DNA from: Treponema sp.
GTDB lineage: Bacteria; Spirochaetota; Spirochaetia; Treponematales; Breznakiellaceae
NCBI GenBank assembly: GCA_031269405.1
Contig: JAISZE010000166.1
Location: forward strand, 1-10,078
Direction: 5' to 3'
Length of the DNA: 10,078 bases
The position numbers were made by a program, and so were the translations under genes. Of the stretch, positions 1 to 8,114 are shown piece after piece. The notes beneath the pieces were generated by a model. It was given only the letters and a program-made list of their open reading frames with translations, was not told where the DNA came from and did no database searches. Every line of letters begins with the position of its first letter. Position 1 is the stretch's first letter.

Positions 1-6
1 GCTAAA

Positions 7-64
7 GTTACCTTTTCTAAATGTCCTATCCAAAAGGTTTCGGTTACTTTTTGAAATGTCTCAT
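7..64. repeat. Two-copy direct repeat, possible insertion-sequence end
   Basis: Positions 7-29 and 43-64 are two versions of one unit: GTTAC, then a T-rich stretch, then AAATGTC and a CTAT or TCAT end. The period is about 36 bp. Multiple short terminal repeats of this kind are typical of IS21-family ends, and the phrasing of the repeat resembles them. The outer copy is cut close to the window edge, so no transposase can be seen. On the minus strand the repeat begins just where recognisable aspartic protease homology has faded, which fits an element inserted into or beside that gene. Direct repetition is visible; assignment to IS21 is inference from memory of such ends. Confidence 0.4.
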
Positions 65-235
65 CACGGCGCGGCCTTTTGTGAGGCGGCGCCAGGCGCC
101 CTGGCTTCCCTGCTTTATGGAATGAAATGGCTGATCGCCGTGAGCGCCGACAAATTCCTCTTTACGGGGATTGACCGTCAAATCCTATGCTTCAAGGGGA
201 ATAGCGCCGAGCAGAACCTCATCGGCATTGGTCTC
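62..235 (-). pseudogene. C-terminal remnant of a clan AA aspartic protease family protein
   Basis: Read on the minus strand from 235, the frame gives ETNADEVLLGAIPLEA, a TAG stop at 187-185, then DLTVNPRKEEFVGAHGD and a diverged tail that reaches a TAA at 46-44. The pattern LLGAIPLE..DL.VNP....VG.HGD is the characteristic end of small bacterial retropepsin-like (clan AA) aspartic proteases. The N-terminal half with the DTGA catalytic motif is absent: a TGA lies immediately upstream at 238-236, and the groEL terminator occupies the DNA beyond it. The fragment is therefore both truncated and interrupted by a stop, and no functional product is expected. The opposite strand also reads open over 56-250, but that is only a shadow of this fragment. 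Confidence 0.55.
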
Positions 236-290
236 TCATTCTTTCTATAATATAGTAAGATAGAAAAAAACGGCGGCAGGAGCAGGGACG

Positions 291-317
291 AAAAAAGCCG
301 CCCTTTCGGGCGGCTTT
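291..317 (-). terminator. Rho-independent terminator of groEL
   Basis: A perfect 10-bp stem, AAAGCCGCCC (294-303) and GGGCGGCTTT (308-317), closes a TTTC loop. On the minus strand it is followed by a run of six T (296-291). It starts 30 bases past the groEL stop codon. The plus strand shows the same stem ending in TTTA, so weak bidirectional activity is possible. Confidence 0.9.
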
Positions 318-346
318 AACTCAACGGGCGCTACCTTGAGCGATTT

Positions 347-2092
<1,746 letters not shown>

Positions 2093-2107
2093 TTAGACAG
2101 GGATGCC

Positions 2108-2124
2108 GAATCCTCTAAGGATTC
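2108..2124. promoter_or_regulatory. 7-3-7 palindrome at the predicted groEL transcription start
   Basis: GAATCCT (2108-2114), CTA, AGGATTC (2118-2124) is a perfect inverted repeat. It lies exactly where the proposed groEL promoter would begin transcription, the position an operator such as CIRCE often occupies. The sequence is unrelated to the CIRCE consensus (TTAGCACTC-N9-GAGTGCTAA). It could be a repressor site or a 5' hairpin of the groEL mRNA; its role is inferred only. Confidence 0.45.
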
Positions 2125-2130
2125 TCATAT

Positions 2131-2159
2131 AAAATACTAAATAATCGCCTAAACGGCAA
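2131..2159 (-). promoter_or_regulatory. Candidate groEL promoter
   Basis: On the minus strand TTGCCG (2159-2154) and TATTTT (2136-2131) are separated by 17 bases, each matching 4 of 6 consensus positions. The start site would fall near 2124, giving a leader of about 130 bases. A second -10-like TATTAT on the minus strand (2073-2068) has no acceptable -35 partner. Confidence 0.4.
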
Positions 2160-2190
2160 TAGGAAAAAGTAAAATTTTCACATTCTGCAT

Positions 2191-2219
2191 TTGACTTTAA
2201 CCGAAAATAAAGGCATTAT
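2191..2219 (+). promoter_or_regulatory. Candidate rnhA promoter
   Basis: TTGACT (2191-2196), a 17-base spacer and CATTAT (2214-2219) form a sigma-70-type promoter. Transcription would start near 2226, leaving an untranslated leader of about 18 bases that still contains the AAGGAAG ribosome site (2230-2236). Confidence 0.55.
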
Positions 2220-2243
2220 AGAGTTACCAAAGGAAGCGTTAGA

Positions 2244-2723
2244 ATGATGGAAATTTACACCGATGGGGGTTGCTCGGGAAATCCCGGCCCCGGGGGCTGG
2301 GCGTATGTGATCCTGGTAACTACGTTCCAGGGCCCAAAGATTGTAGCGGAAAAATGCGGCGCCGAAAGGGATACCACTAATAACCGCATGGAGCTCATGG
2401 GGGCTATTTCAGCTATGGAAGCCTTAAAAACCCTGCCAAGCGGGGCCCCCAGGGGGCGCATAACCGTTTATACTGATTCCCAGTATGTCCAAAAGGGCAT
2501 AACCGAGTGGATTCAGGGCTGGAAAGCTCATGGCTGGCGTAACAGCGACAAGGAACCGGTACGAAACCAGGATCTTTGGCGGCGTTTGGACAGCCTCGTG
2601 GAGGACAAGGTTATCAAGTGGGTCTGGGTTCAAGGGCACGCAGGGGAGACCTACAACGAACGCTGCGATGCTCTTACGCAGAAGGCTATTGCCTCCCTTG
2701 TAAAACGGAAGAAGAAGGGATAA
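2244..2723 (+). CDS. rnhA: Ribonuclease HI, 159 aa
   Basis: RNase HI cuts the RNA strand of RNA-DNA hybrids, such as R-loops and replication primers, in the cytoplasm using metal ions. The full catalytic set is present: D7 in YTDGGCSGNPGPGGW, E50 in NNRMELMGA, D78 in VYTDSQYV, and D142 in NERCDALT, with the assisting H132 in VQGHAGET. The handle region WIQGWKAHGWR (about 89-99) is the basic substrate-binding loop of the E. coli type. Length is normal. Two ATGs are adjacent (2244 and 2247); the first is 9 bases from AGGA (2231-2234) and is preferred. The gene stands alone between its own promoter and a terminator and diverges from groEL. Confidence 0.97.
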   Translation: MMEIYTDGGCSGNPGPGGWAYVILVTTFQGPKIVAEKCGAERDTTNNRMELMGAISAMEALKTLPSGAPRGRITVYTDSQYVQKGITEWIQGWKAHGWRNSDKEPVRNQDLWRRLDSLVEDKVIKWVWVQGHAGETYNERCDALTQKAIASLVKRKKKG

Positions 2724-2767
2724 GACCTGGAAAGGCGTTCTGAAATCCGATCTTTTCTCGATTTAGG

Positions 2768-2817
2768 CTTTTTCAAAATATCAGGTTTTGAAAAAGGTTT
2801 TCATTTTTTTATTTTTG
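2768..2817 (+). terminator. Probable terminator after rnhA
   Basis: An 11-bp perfect but AT-rich stem, CTTTTTCAAAA (2768-2778) with TTTTGAAAAAG (2786-2796), has a 7-base loop and is followed by GTTTTCATTTTTTT. The long U-rich tail supports termination, although the stem is low in GC. Confidence 0.6.
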
Positions 2818-2820
2818 ATC

Positions 2821-2849
2821 TTGTGGGTTTGCAGGAATCGTGTTATAAT
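2821..2849 (+). promoter_or_regulatory. Promoter of the lipoprotein/LysM operon
   Basis: A perfect extended -10 (TGT followed by TATAAT, 2841-2849) has TTGTGG (2821-2826) 17 bases upstream as a partial -35. Transcription would start near 2856, leaving a leader of about 70 bases. Confidence 0.65.
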
Positions 2850-2881
2850 TATAGCTAGTTCCTGATTATAGGAAAAGGTTG

Positions 2882-2914
2882 TACAAAAAATAAGATGGTT
2901 CTGCATTTTTTGTA
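2882..2914 (+). promoter_or_regulatory. Leader hairpin beside the ribosome site of the lipoprotein gene
   Basis: TACAAAAAAT (2882-2891) and ATTTTTTGTA (2905-2914) form a perfect 10-bp inverted repeat with a 13-base loop. The stem ends at the base directly before AGGAG (2915-2919), the ribosome site of the next gene. In RNA this A/U-rich stem could tune access to the site or the stability of the message. No protein or ligand is implied by the sequence. Confidence 0.4.
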
Positions 2915-2925
2915 AGGAGTTGCCT

Positions 2926-4029
2926 ATGAAAATGAGATACACAGGATTTTTTTTGCTGGGTTTACTGATTCTGGCCGGAGCGGTTTCCTGTAAGAGTACC
3001 AAGGCGGTAACCGAAGAGCCGCCCCGGGTGGAAGAAACGCTGGATCCCGAAAACGGGCCGCCTGACAGGGCTGCCCTCAATTCCCTGAATGACGCCGCCG
3101 GCAGGGCCGCCAACGCAAGGCAGTTGGTAATGGACTTTAACGGCCCTACGTATTTCCCCCAGGACTGGAGTTCAGCCGATTCTTTGTATACCCAGGCCGA
3201 ATCCCGGAAATCTACCTCTACCCAGAGGGAAGCCAGGGACTCGGCGAACCGGTATGACGCTGCTGCAGGGGCTTTCAATGCCTTGGCGGATAAAACCCTC
3301 CCTCGTTACGCCCAGGATCTGGAAGGGGAGGTAACCGGCGCCCGGACCGCCGCGGTGAGCGCCGGGGCTGCGTATTATGCCCAGGATTACCTTCAGGAAG
3401 CGGATACCATAGCGGCGCAAGCCCTGGACCAGTATGACGGGAAGGATTATTACGCTGCCAGGGATACCGCTTTTGTCGCCCGGGACATGTATCAAACCCT
3501 GGAAACCGGGGTTGAGGCCCTTAAAGTACGGCTTATAATCGAAGACGGGGGCTTGGCCCGTTACGATCCTACTGCCATCGAAGCCGCCGACAAGCTGGGC
3601 CTTTCCGCTATTGATGATTACCATTCCGGCAATATAGCTGGCGCCAGGGGCAAGGCTTCCGATGTGCTTTCCCAGTACACCCAGTCCCTGCTTAAAGGAA
3701 AGGAATCCTATGCTTCCGATTCCGGCGCCGCCGCTGCTACCGAACGGCAAAGGGCCTTGGACGCCAAGGCCAATGTGGCGGTCAGGCAGGATTATGACGC
3801 CGCTAACGCTGTCTACAACAAGGCGGTTACTTTCTTCAGGGGAAAGAACTACGATGACGCGGCTGTTTTTTATAACGAATCCCGTTCGCTCTTTGAAAAC
3901 ACCGCACGTACTGCCAGGGAGAAGCGGAGTATGGCCGAAGAAGCCCTGAGGGCCGCAGAGCTTAAAATGACCGAAAGCGGCGAATACGCTGAAAAGGCTG
4001 AAATTCAACTGGAAGGAGGCGCACAATGA
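2926..4029 (+). CDS. Predicted lipoprotein with TPR-like helical repeats, 367 aa
   Basis: The product begins MKMRYTG, then a hydrophobic stretch and the lipobox-like AVSC, so C22 would be lipidated after signal peptidase II cleavage and the protein anchored in the membrane. The rest is hydrophilic, Ala/Tyr/Asp-rich and helical, with recurring units such as YYAQDYLQEADTIAAQAL, KDYYAARDTAFVARDMY and KNYDDAAVFYNESRSLF. Their spacing and small/aromatic pattern resemble TPR repeats. The C-terminus (about 325-360) is Ala/Glu/Lys-rich and probably coiled-coil. ATG 2926 is chosen because it lies 6 bases after AGGAG (2915-2919); an in-frame TTG at 2920 touches that site and is too close. The gene overlaps the next by ATGA, so the two are translationally coupled. 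Specific function is unknown; a scaffold or envelope-assembly role is inference. Confidence 0.85.
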   Translation: MKMRYTGFFLLGLLILAGAVSCKSTKAVTEEPPRVEETLDPENGPPDRAALNSLNDAAGRAANARQLVMDFNGPTYFPQDWSSADSLYTQAESRKSTSTQREARDSANRYDAAAGAFNALADKTLPRYAQDLEGEVTGARTAAVSAGAAYYAQDYLQEADTIAAQALDQYDGKDYYAARDTAFVARDMYQTLETGVEALKVRLIIEDGGLARYDPTAIEAADKLGLSAIDDYHSGNIAGARGKASDVLSQYTQSLLKGKESYASDSGAAAATERQRALDAKANVAVRQDYDAANAVYNKAVTFFRGKNYDDAAVFYNESRSLFENTARTAREKRSMAEEALRAAELKMTESGEYAEKAEIQLEGGAQ

Positions 4030-5036
4030 ACCGCGCGGTAATTAGGCTTTTCCGGAACCTTCAGTTCCCGAAAAAGTCTGTTCTTGTATTATTCTTTGTT
4101 ATGCTCGGACTCCGGGGAATAGCTGCCCAGGACGCCTTTTCCCAAAAGGAGATTGAACTCCCGGAACCGGTTCTTGCGGAAGAACCGGTTTATGTTTCCC
4201 CTGCTTTTCCGGCTTCTGCGGGGTTCTGGCTTCCTAATTTCGAGGAAGTAGTTTATTACCTCTGGAATTTCGATATCCTTACACCCCCTTCAGGCGTGGA
4301 GTACCAGCCGGTCGCTTTGCTGGCCGCCGCGGCCTCTACTGACGCCCCTATTCCTAATAGCATCAAAAACAACAGGTTTTTTGTGGAAAGCGTCAGGTTT
4401 ACCAACCTGGCCCAGCAGGCTTTTGAAGAAGGGGACTATGACCTTTCTGCGGAATACTCCGCAAAGGCTGTAGACTACGCCAGGCAGTCGGATGAGTATG
4501 TGGCCTTGCAGCTTAAGATCCGGGAAACCGACGCCGCCATTGCCGCCGCCAAAGCCCGGCTTGACTGGGCTTCTTCTCAGGCGGTAAACGCTTCAAGCCG
4601 GTTCCCTAACGAATACAGCCGGGCCCAGGCCTCTTATACTGATGCCCGGAATTTCCGCGGCGCCGAACGCTATGACGATGCTATCAATGCGGCTAACCAG
4701 GTAATCAACGCCCTGGCCTATGTGACCGAAGCGCCTATTGCTCCGCCTCCGTCTGCTCCTGAATCCGGCGTTGTTTCTTTGCCGGCCCAGTATACCGTCC
4801 GGCCCTGGGCTATTTCCAAGGACTGCCTCTGGAATATCGCCGGCCGGCCCTGGGCTTACGGGGATCCCACCAAATGGAAGATCCTCTTCAACGCCAACAA
4901 GGCCAGGATGCCCCAGCCTGAGAACCCGGATCTTATCCATCCCGGTATGATCTTGGACATTCCCAGCATCCAGGGCGAAACCCGGCAGGGTATGTGGGAT
5001 GCTTCCAGGACCTATACGCCTTTGAAGCAGCCGTAA
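4026..5036 (+). CDS. Exported LysM-domain protein with TPR-like repeats, 336 aa
   Basis: An N-terminal basic region and hydrophobic core (about 17-34) end in GIAAQD, suggesting a signal peptide cleaved after AA. The middle (about 120-235) carries helical units of the same style as the upstream lipoprotein, for example FEEGDYDLSAEYSAKAV and ERYDDAINAANQVI. A Pro-rich linker (APIAPPPSAPES, about 237-248) leads to a C-terminal LysM-like domain (about 254-315): YTVRPW, DCLWNIAGRPW, KWKILFNANK and IHPGMILDIPS. LysM modules bind the N-acetylglucosamine of peptidoglycan, so the protein probably sits on the cell wall in the periplasm. Translation is coupled to the lipoprotein by ATGA, with GGAGG upstream (4015-4019). 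The pair probably works together, one part membrane-anchored and one wall-bound; that is inference. Confidence 0.88.
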   Translation: MNRAVIRLFRNLQFPKKSVLVLFFVMLGLRGIAAQDAFSQKEIELPEPVLAEEPVYVSPAFPASAGFWLPNFEEVVYYLWNFDILTPPSGVEYQPVALLAAAASTDAPIPNSIKNNRFFVESVRFTNLAQQAFEEGDYDLSAEYSAKAVDYARQSDEYVALQLKIRETDAAIAAAKARLDWASSQAVNASSRFPNEYSRAQASYTDARNFRGAERYDDAINAANQVINALAYVTEAPIAPPPSAPESGVVSLPAQYTVRPWAISKDCLWNIAGRPWAYGDPTKWKILFNANKARMPQPENPDLIHPGMILDIPSIQGETRQGMWDASRTYTPLKQP

Positions 5037-5053
5037 GCCGGAGCCTTCACTCA

Positions 5054-5070
5054 ATCCCTGGGGCAGGGAT
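5054..5070 (+). terminator. Weak hairpin between convergent genes
   Basis: ATCCCT (5054-5059) and AGGGAT (5065-5070) form a 6-bp stem with a 5-base loop, 18 bases past the LysM gene stop and before GGAATTTTCTG. The T-tract is poor. It is the only terminator candidate between the LysM gene and the convergent Nudix gene. Confidence 0.25.
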
Positions 5071-5095
5071 GGAATTTTCTGTTCCCGGGGTTTGT

Positions 5096-5668
5096 TTAGG
5101 TTCTGTAGTTTTGCAGCGAGCCCTGGTTTTGGAGATAGAGAGTCAGGGCTGTTCCCATAAGAGCGTGGATATAAGGCGGTTTTCCCATCCCTTTAAGGAC
5201 ATCCCCGGCTGGGATGATCAGTGTCTCAACATATTCATCATCATCCAGGTCCTGGGAACCGGAGTTTTTGAGATTTTCAGCCAGGAAAAAGTGGACTTTA
5301 TTGGACATAATAGCCGGGTTGGGGTTGAACTCGCCTAGTTTGCTTATTTTCCCCGGTATATACGCGGTTTCTTCCCGTAACTCCCGGGCTGCGGCCTGGA
5401 ACTCGTTTTCCCCTTTCTCAAAAACCCCGCCGGGAAACTCCAGGCTCAGATCCCCTGCTCCGTGGCGCCACTGGCGGACCATGATAAATTCCCTTCCTCT
5501 TTCTGTCTCCAGAACAGGAACCACAATGGCCCAGTCCGAGGTATCCAGGACCGTAAAGGTCTTAAGTTCATCTTCCGGGGATCGGCAGGAACATTCCCCT
5601 ACGCTGAATACCGGGCAGGTATAAACAATCCGGCGGTTTTCTTCTTTCCAAATCAGATGGTTGTTCAT
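5096..5668 (-). CDS. Nudix hydrolase, ADP-ribose pyrophosphatase-like, 190 aa
   Basis: Nudix enzymes hydrolyse nucleoside diphosphates linked to another group, using metal held by the Nudix box. That box runs from G81: GVFEKGE, seven residues, REL, then R, EE (99-100) and TAY. It follows GX5EX7REUXEEXG except that the last glycine is A102. Upstream are the hallmarks of the ADP-ribose/sugar-nucleotide branch: a PVFSV segment near 19-23, DTSDWAIVVPV (42-52) and VRQWRHGAGDLSLEFPGG (64-81). Length is normal for that group. The start at 5668 gives the typical N-terminus, but its ribosome site on the minus strand is weak. The gene converges on the LysM gene and diverges from the kinase-like gene. 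Substrate cannot be told from sequence. Confidence 0.9.
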   Translation of the reverse strand: MNNHLIWKEENRRIVYTCPVFSVGECSCRSPEDELKTFTVLDTSDWAIVVPVLETERGREFIMVRQWRHGAGDLSLEFPGGVFEKGENEFQAAARELREETAYIPGKISKLGEFNPNPAIMSNKVHFFLAENLKNSGSQDLDDDEYVETLIIPAGDVLKGMGKPPYIHALMGTALTLYLQNQGSLQNYRT

Positions 5669-5698
5669 AAACCACTACTCTATCTTAAACGAACCTTT

Positions 5699-5727
5699 TT
5701 GACAAATATGGAATATACCGTTATTCT
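5699..5727 (+). promoter_or_regulatory. Promoter of the kinase-like/carboxypeptidase operon
   Basis: TTGACA (5699-5704), a 17-base spacer and TATTCT (5722-5727) give a consensus -35 with a 4/6 -10. The leader to the ATG at 5761 would be about 27 bases and includes AGAGGGGG (5748-5755) as ribosome site. Confidence 0.65.
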
Positions 5728-5760
5728 TAAAGGGAAATACTGATACAAGAGGGGGTAACT

Positions 5761-6582
5761 ATGGCTATCATAACTATTTCCCGGGAACTGGCGGCTTTAG
5801 GGGACGAAACTGCCCATGAACTGGCGGACAAGCTGAAGTACCGGTTTGTGGACCGTTACAGCCTGGAGGAACGGATTAAATCCTTTGGCGTAGAAAGCCG
5901 CAAGCTGGAAAAGTACGATGAGCGTAAGCCTTCCTTTCTGGCTTCCCTTTCGCAGGACAGGGACGATTACCTTCATTTCCTTAAAACCGCCATTCTTACC
6001 GAGGCAGGCTTAGGGAGCTGTATTTTTATTGGCCGCGGGGCCGGCGTCATTCTTAAAAATGTCCCCGGGGTTTTTACGGTGTTTCTGGTGGCGCCTTTTG
6101 AAATACGCCTGGAACGGGTAAAAAGTTATTTCCATTGCGACGAACGCCGGGCCCGGCAGATAGTGGAACAGAGCGATCATGACCGCGAAGGGTTCCACCG
6201 GTATTTCTTTGACGCCAGGTGGAAAGACCCGTCGAATTACCATCTTGTTTTGAACACCGGGTATCTGCATCCTGAAATTTGCGCCGAAACTATAAGGGTT
6301 CTGCGGGATCGGATTGTTTCGGAAGAAGCCGAGCTCCAGAATACCCTGCGCATCAGAGAACTTACCCTGGGGCAGCAGGTTAAGCACCATATTTTGTATG
6401 AAAAAGAAGTGCCTATTCACTTTTTGGAAGCCAATGCTGCCGAGAATAAGATTATCCTGTATGGGGTAGCCAATTCCCAGTCCCTGGTGGAAGCAGCCGC
6501 TTCTGCCGCCCGGGAGGTAGCGCCTGATGTTTCCATACAGACTGAAATCCAAGTGGTTCAGGAATACAGCGTTATGCCCTGA
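5761..6582 (+). CDS. Cytidylate-kinase-like protein with C-terminal BON-like domain, 273 aa
   Basis: Residues 1 to about 190 match the cytidylate kinase-like family: ITISRELAALGDE at the N-terminus, the KYRFVDR strand, FIGRGAGVILKNVPG, and VFLVAPFEIRLERV followed by ERRARQIVEQSDHDRE and a YFFDARWKDPSNYHLVLNTG segment. The classic P-loop GXXGXGK(S/T) is not present at the N-terminus; SRELAALGDE occupies its place, as is common in this branch, so true CMP kinase activity is uncertain. Residues from about 200 to 268 form an extra module whose pattern (a basic start, KIILYGVANSQSLVEAAA, then PDVSIQTEIQVV) resembles a BON domain, a small binding fold. The ATG has a strong Gly-rich ribosome site. 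It heads an operon: the next gene begins 11 bases after its stop. Confidence 0.85.
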   Translation: MAIITISRELAALGDETAHELADKLKYRFVDRYSLEERIKSFGVESRKLEKYDERKPSFLASLSQDRDDYLHFLKTAILTEAGLGSCIFIGRGAGVILKNVPGVFTVFLVAPFEIRLERVKSYFHCDERRARQIVEQSDHDREGFHRYFFDARWKDPSNYHLVLNTGYLHPEICAETIRVLRDRIVSEEAELQNTLRIRELTLGQQVKHHILYEKEVPIHFLEANAAENKIILYGVANSQSLVEAAASAAREVAPDVSIQTEIQVVQEYSVMP

Positions 6583-6593
6583 CAGGAGGCAGC

Positions 6594-8114
6594 ATGAACA
6601 AAAACGAGACACTGGCAAAACTCCATGCCATAGACAGGGAGTGTAATTATTTGGAAAAGGCCCTCGCTGTCCTGCGGTGGGATCAGGAAACCTGCCTCCC
6701 TGAACTGGGAGTGGAAGACCGTTCCGAGCAGCTGGCCCTTTTGGAAGGCATTGCCCACAAGCGCTTGACTTCTCCTGAAACCGGGCGGCTTCTTGGGGAA
6801 CTGGGATCGGTCCCGGAAAACCCCCGGGGCGGCGAGTCGCTGCCGGACCCGGAACGGGACTTTCTCAAAGTCCTGCGCCGCAATTACGACCGGGCGGTAA
6901 AGCTCCCGTCGGATTTTGTGGCCGCCGCAGCCAAGGCCGAAGGGCTTTCCCAGGCCTGCTGGGTCCAGGCAAAAAGGAACAACGATTTTGCCGCCTTTCT
7001 GCCCTACCTGGAGGCCATGATCGCGATCTCCCGGAAACGGGCGGATTACTGGGGGTATAAGGATAACGCCTATGACGGCCTTTTGGATATTTACGAACCC
7101 GGCATGTCATCAGACGATATATCCGCGGTTTTTGGACCCTTAGGGGAACGGCTTTCGGCGCTGCTTGGGAAGATAGCCGCCAAACCCGGACCGGATACTT
7201 CCTTTCTGGAATGTGGTTTCGACACCGGCGTCCAGACATCCTTCAACAAGGAACTTATGAAGCGCCTGGGCTTCGACACCCGCAGGGGCCGGTTGGATGT
7301 AAGCGCCCATCCCTTTACCACCACCCTTGGGGCCGATGACGTCAGGATAACCACCCGTTACCTTCGGGATAACCCCCTTTCGGCTATTTTTTCCACTATC
7401 CATGAGTGCGGCCACGCGTTTTACGAACTGGCCTTTCCTGCCGGACTCCGGGGCAGCTGCCTGGCCGATGGCGCTTCTATGGGGATCCATGAATCCCAGT
7501 CGCGGCTATGGGAAAACGTCATTGGCCGGAGCCGCCCATTCTGGGAGGGCTTTTTCCCGCTCCTCAGGTCCTATTTCCCTGAACAGTTCAAGTCCGTAGG
7601 AATAGATTCCTTCTATCAGGCAGTCAACCAGGCCCGGCCTTCCCTTATCCGGGTAGAGGCGGACGAGGTCAGTTACAGCCTCCACATCATCCTCAGGTTC
7701 GAGCTGGAAAAAGCCCTTTTTTCGGGATCCCTTGAGCCGGCGGATCTTCCCGGCTTCTGGCGCCGGAGGATGAAGGAAATCCTGGGAGTAGAACCTGAAA
7801 CCGACGCCGAAGGGGTGCTTCAGGATGTTCACTGGTCCATGGGCTCTTTCGGGTACTTTCCCAGCTATGCCCTGGGGAATCTTTACGGCCTTCAGTTCTT
7901 CCGCACTTTGAAGGCCGATCTCCCTCATTTCGAGGAAGATGCGGCAAGGGGTGATTTTTCCGCCCTTCATAGTTGGCTCGCAGATACGATATATGTCTGG
8001 GGCCGCAGGCTTGATCCTCCGGATCTGCTTAAAAAGGTTACAGGCCAGAGCCTTTCGGCAGGGCCTTTCCTCCAATATATAGAGGAAAAGTACGCTGATG
8101 TCTATGGAATTTGA
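6594..8114 (+). CDS. M32-family metallocarboxypeptidase (Taq carboxypeptidase type), 506 aa
   Basis: This enzyme removes C-terminal amino acids from peptides, usually in the cytoplasm, with a metal ion at the active site. The zinc-binding motif H270-E-C-G-H274 lies in FSTIHECGHAFYEL, and the third ligand E300 is in GIHESQSRLWEN, the paired HEXXH/HESQS signature of M32. Other family marks are the VLRWDQETCLP start (about 27-37), VSAHPFTTTLGADDVRITT, RVEADEVSYSLHIILRFE and GYFPSYALGNLYGLQFF. Length is the usual 500 or so. AGGAGG lies 7 bases before the ATG. It follows the kinase-like gene by 11 bases and overlaps the next by 17, so it is the middle gene of a tight operon. Its role is probably peptide recycling. 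Confidence 0.97.
   Translation: MNKNETLAKLHAIDRECNYLEKALAVLRWDQETCLPELGVEDRSEQLALLEGIAHKRLTSPETGRLLGELGSVPENPRGGESLPDPERDFLKVLRRNYDRAVKLPSDFVAAAAKAEGLSQACWVQAKRNNDFAAFLPYLEAMIAISRKRADYWGYKDNAYDGLLDIYEPGMSSDDISAVFGPLGERLSALLGKIAAKPGPDTSFLECGFDTGVQTSFNKELMKRLGFDTRRGRLDVSAHPFTTTLGADDVRITTRYLRDNPLSAIFSTIHECGHAFYELAFPAGLRGSCLADGASMGIHESQSRLWENVIGRSRPFWEGFFPLLRSYFPEQFKSVGIDSFYQAVNQARPSLIRVEADEVSYSLHIILRFELEKALFSGSLEPADLPGFWRRRMKEILGVEPETDAEGVLQDVHWSMGSFGYFPSYALGNLYGLQFFRTLKADLPHFEEDAARGDFSALHSWLADTIYVWGRRLDPPDLLKKVTGQSLSAGPFLQYIEEKYADVYGI

Noticed and set aside
56..250. Plus-strand open frame of 64 codons
   Set aside because: It has no ribosome site or promoter and lies opposite the better supported aspartic protease remnant on the minus strand.
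2920..2925. TTG start for the lipoprotein gene
   Set aside because: TTG at 2920 directly follows the AGGAG ribosome site with no spacing; ATG 2926 has a 6-base spacing and gives a normal lipoprotein signal peptide.
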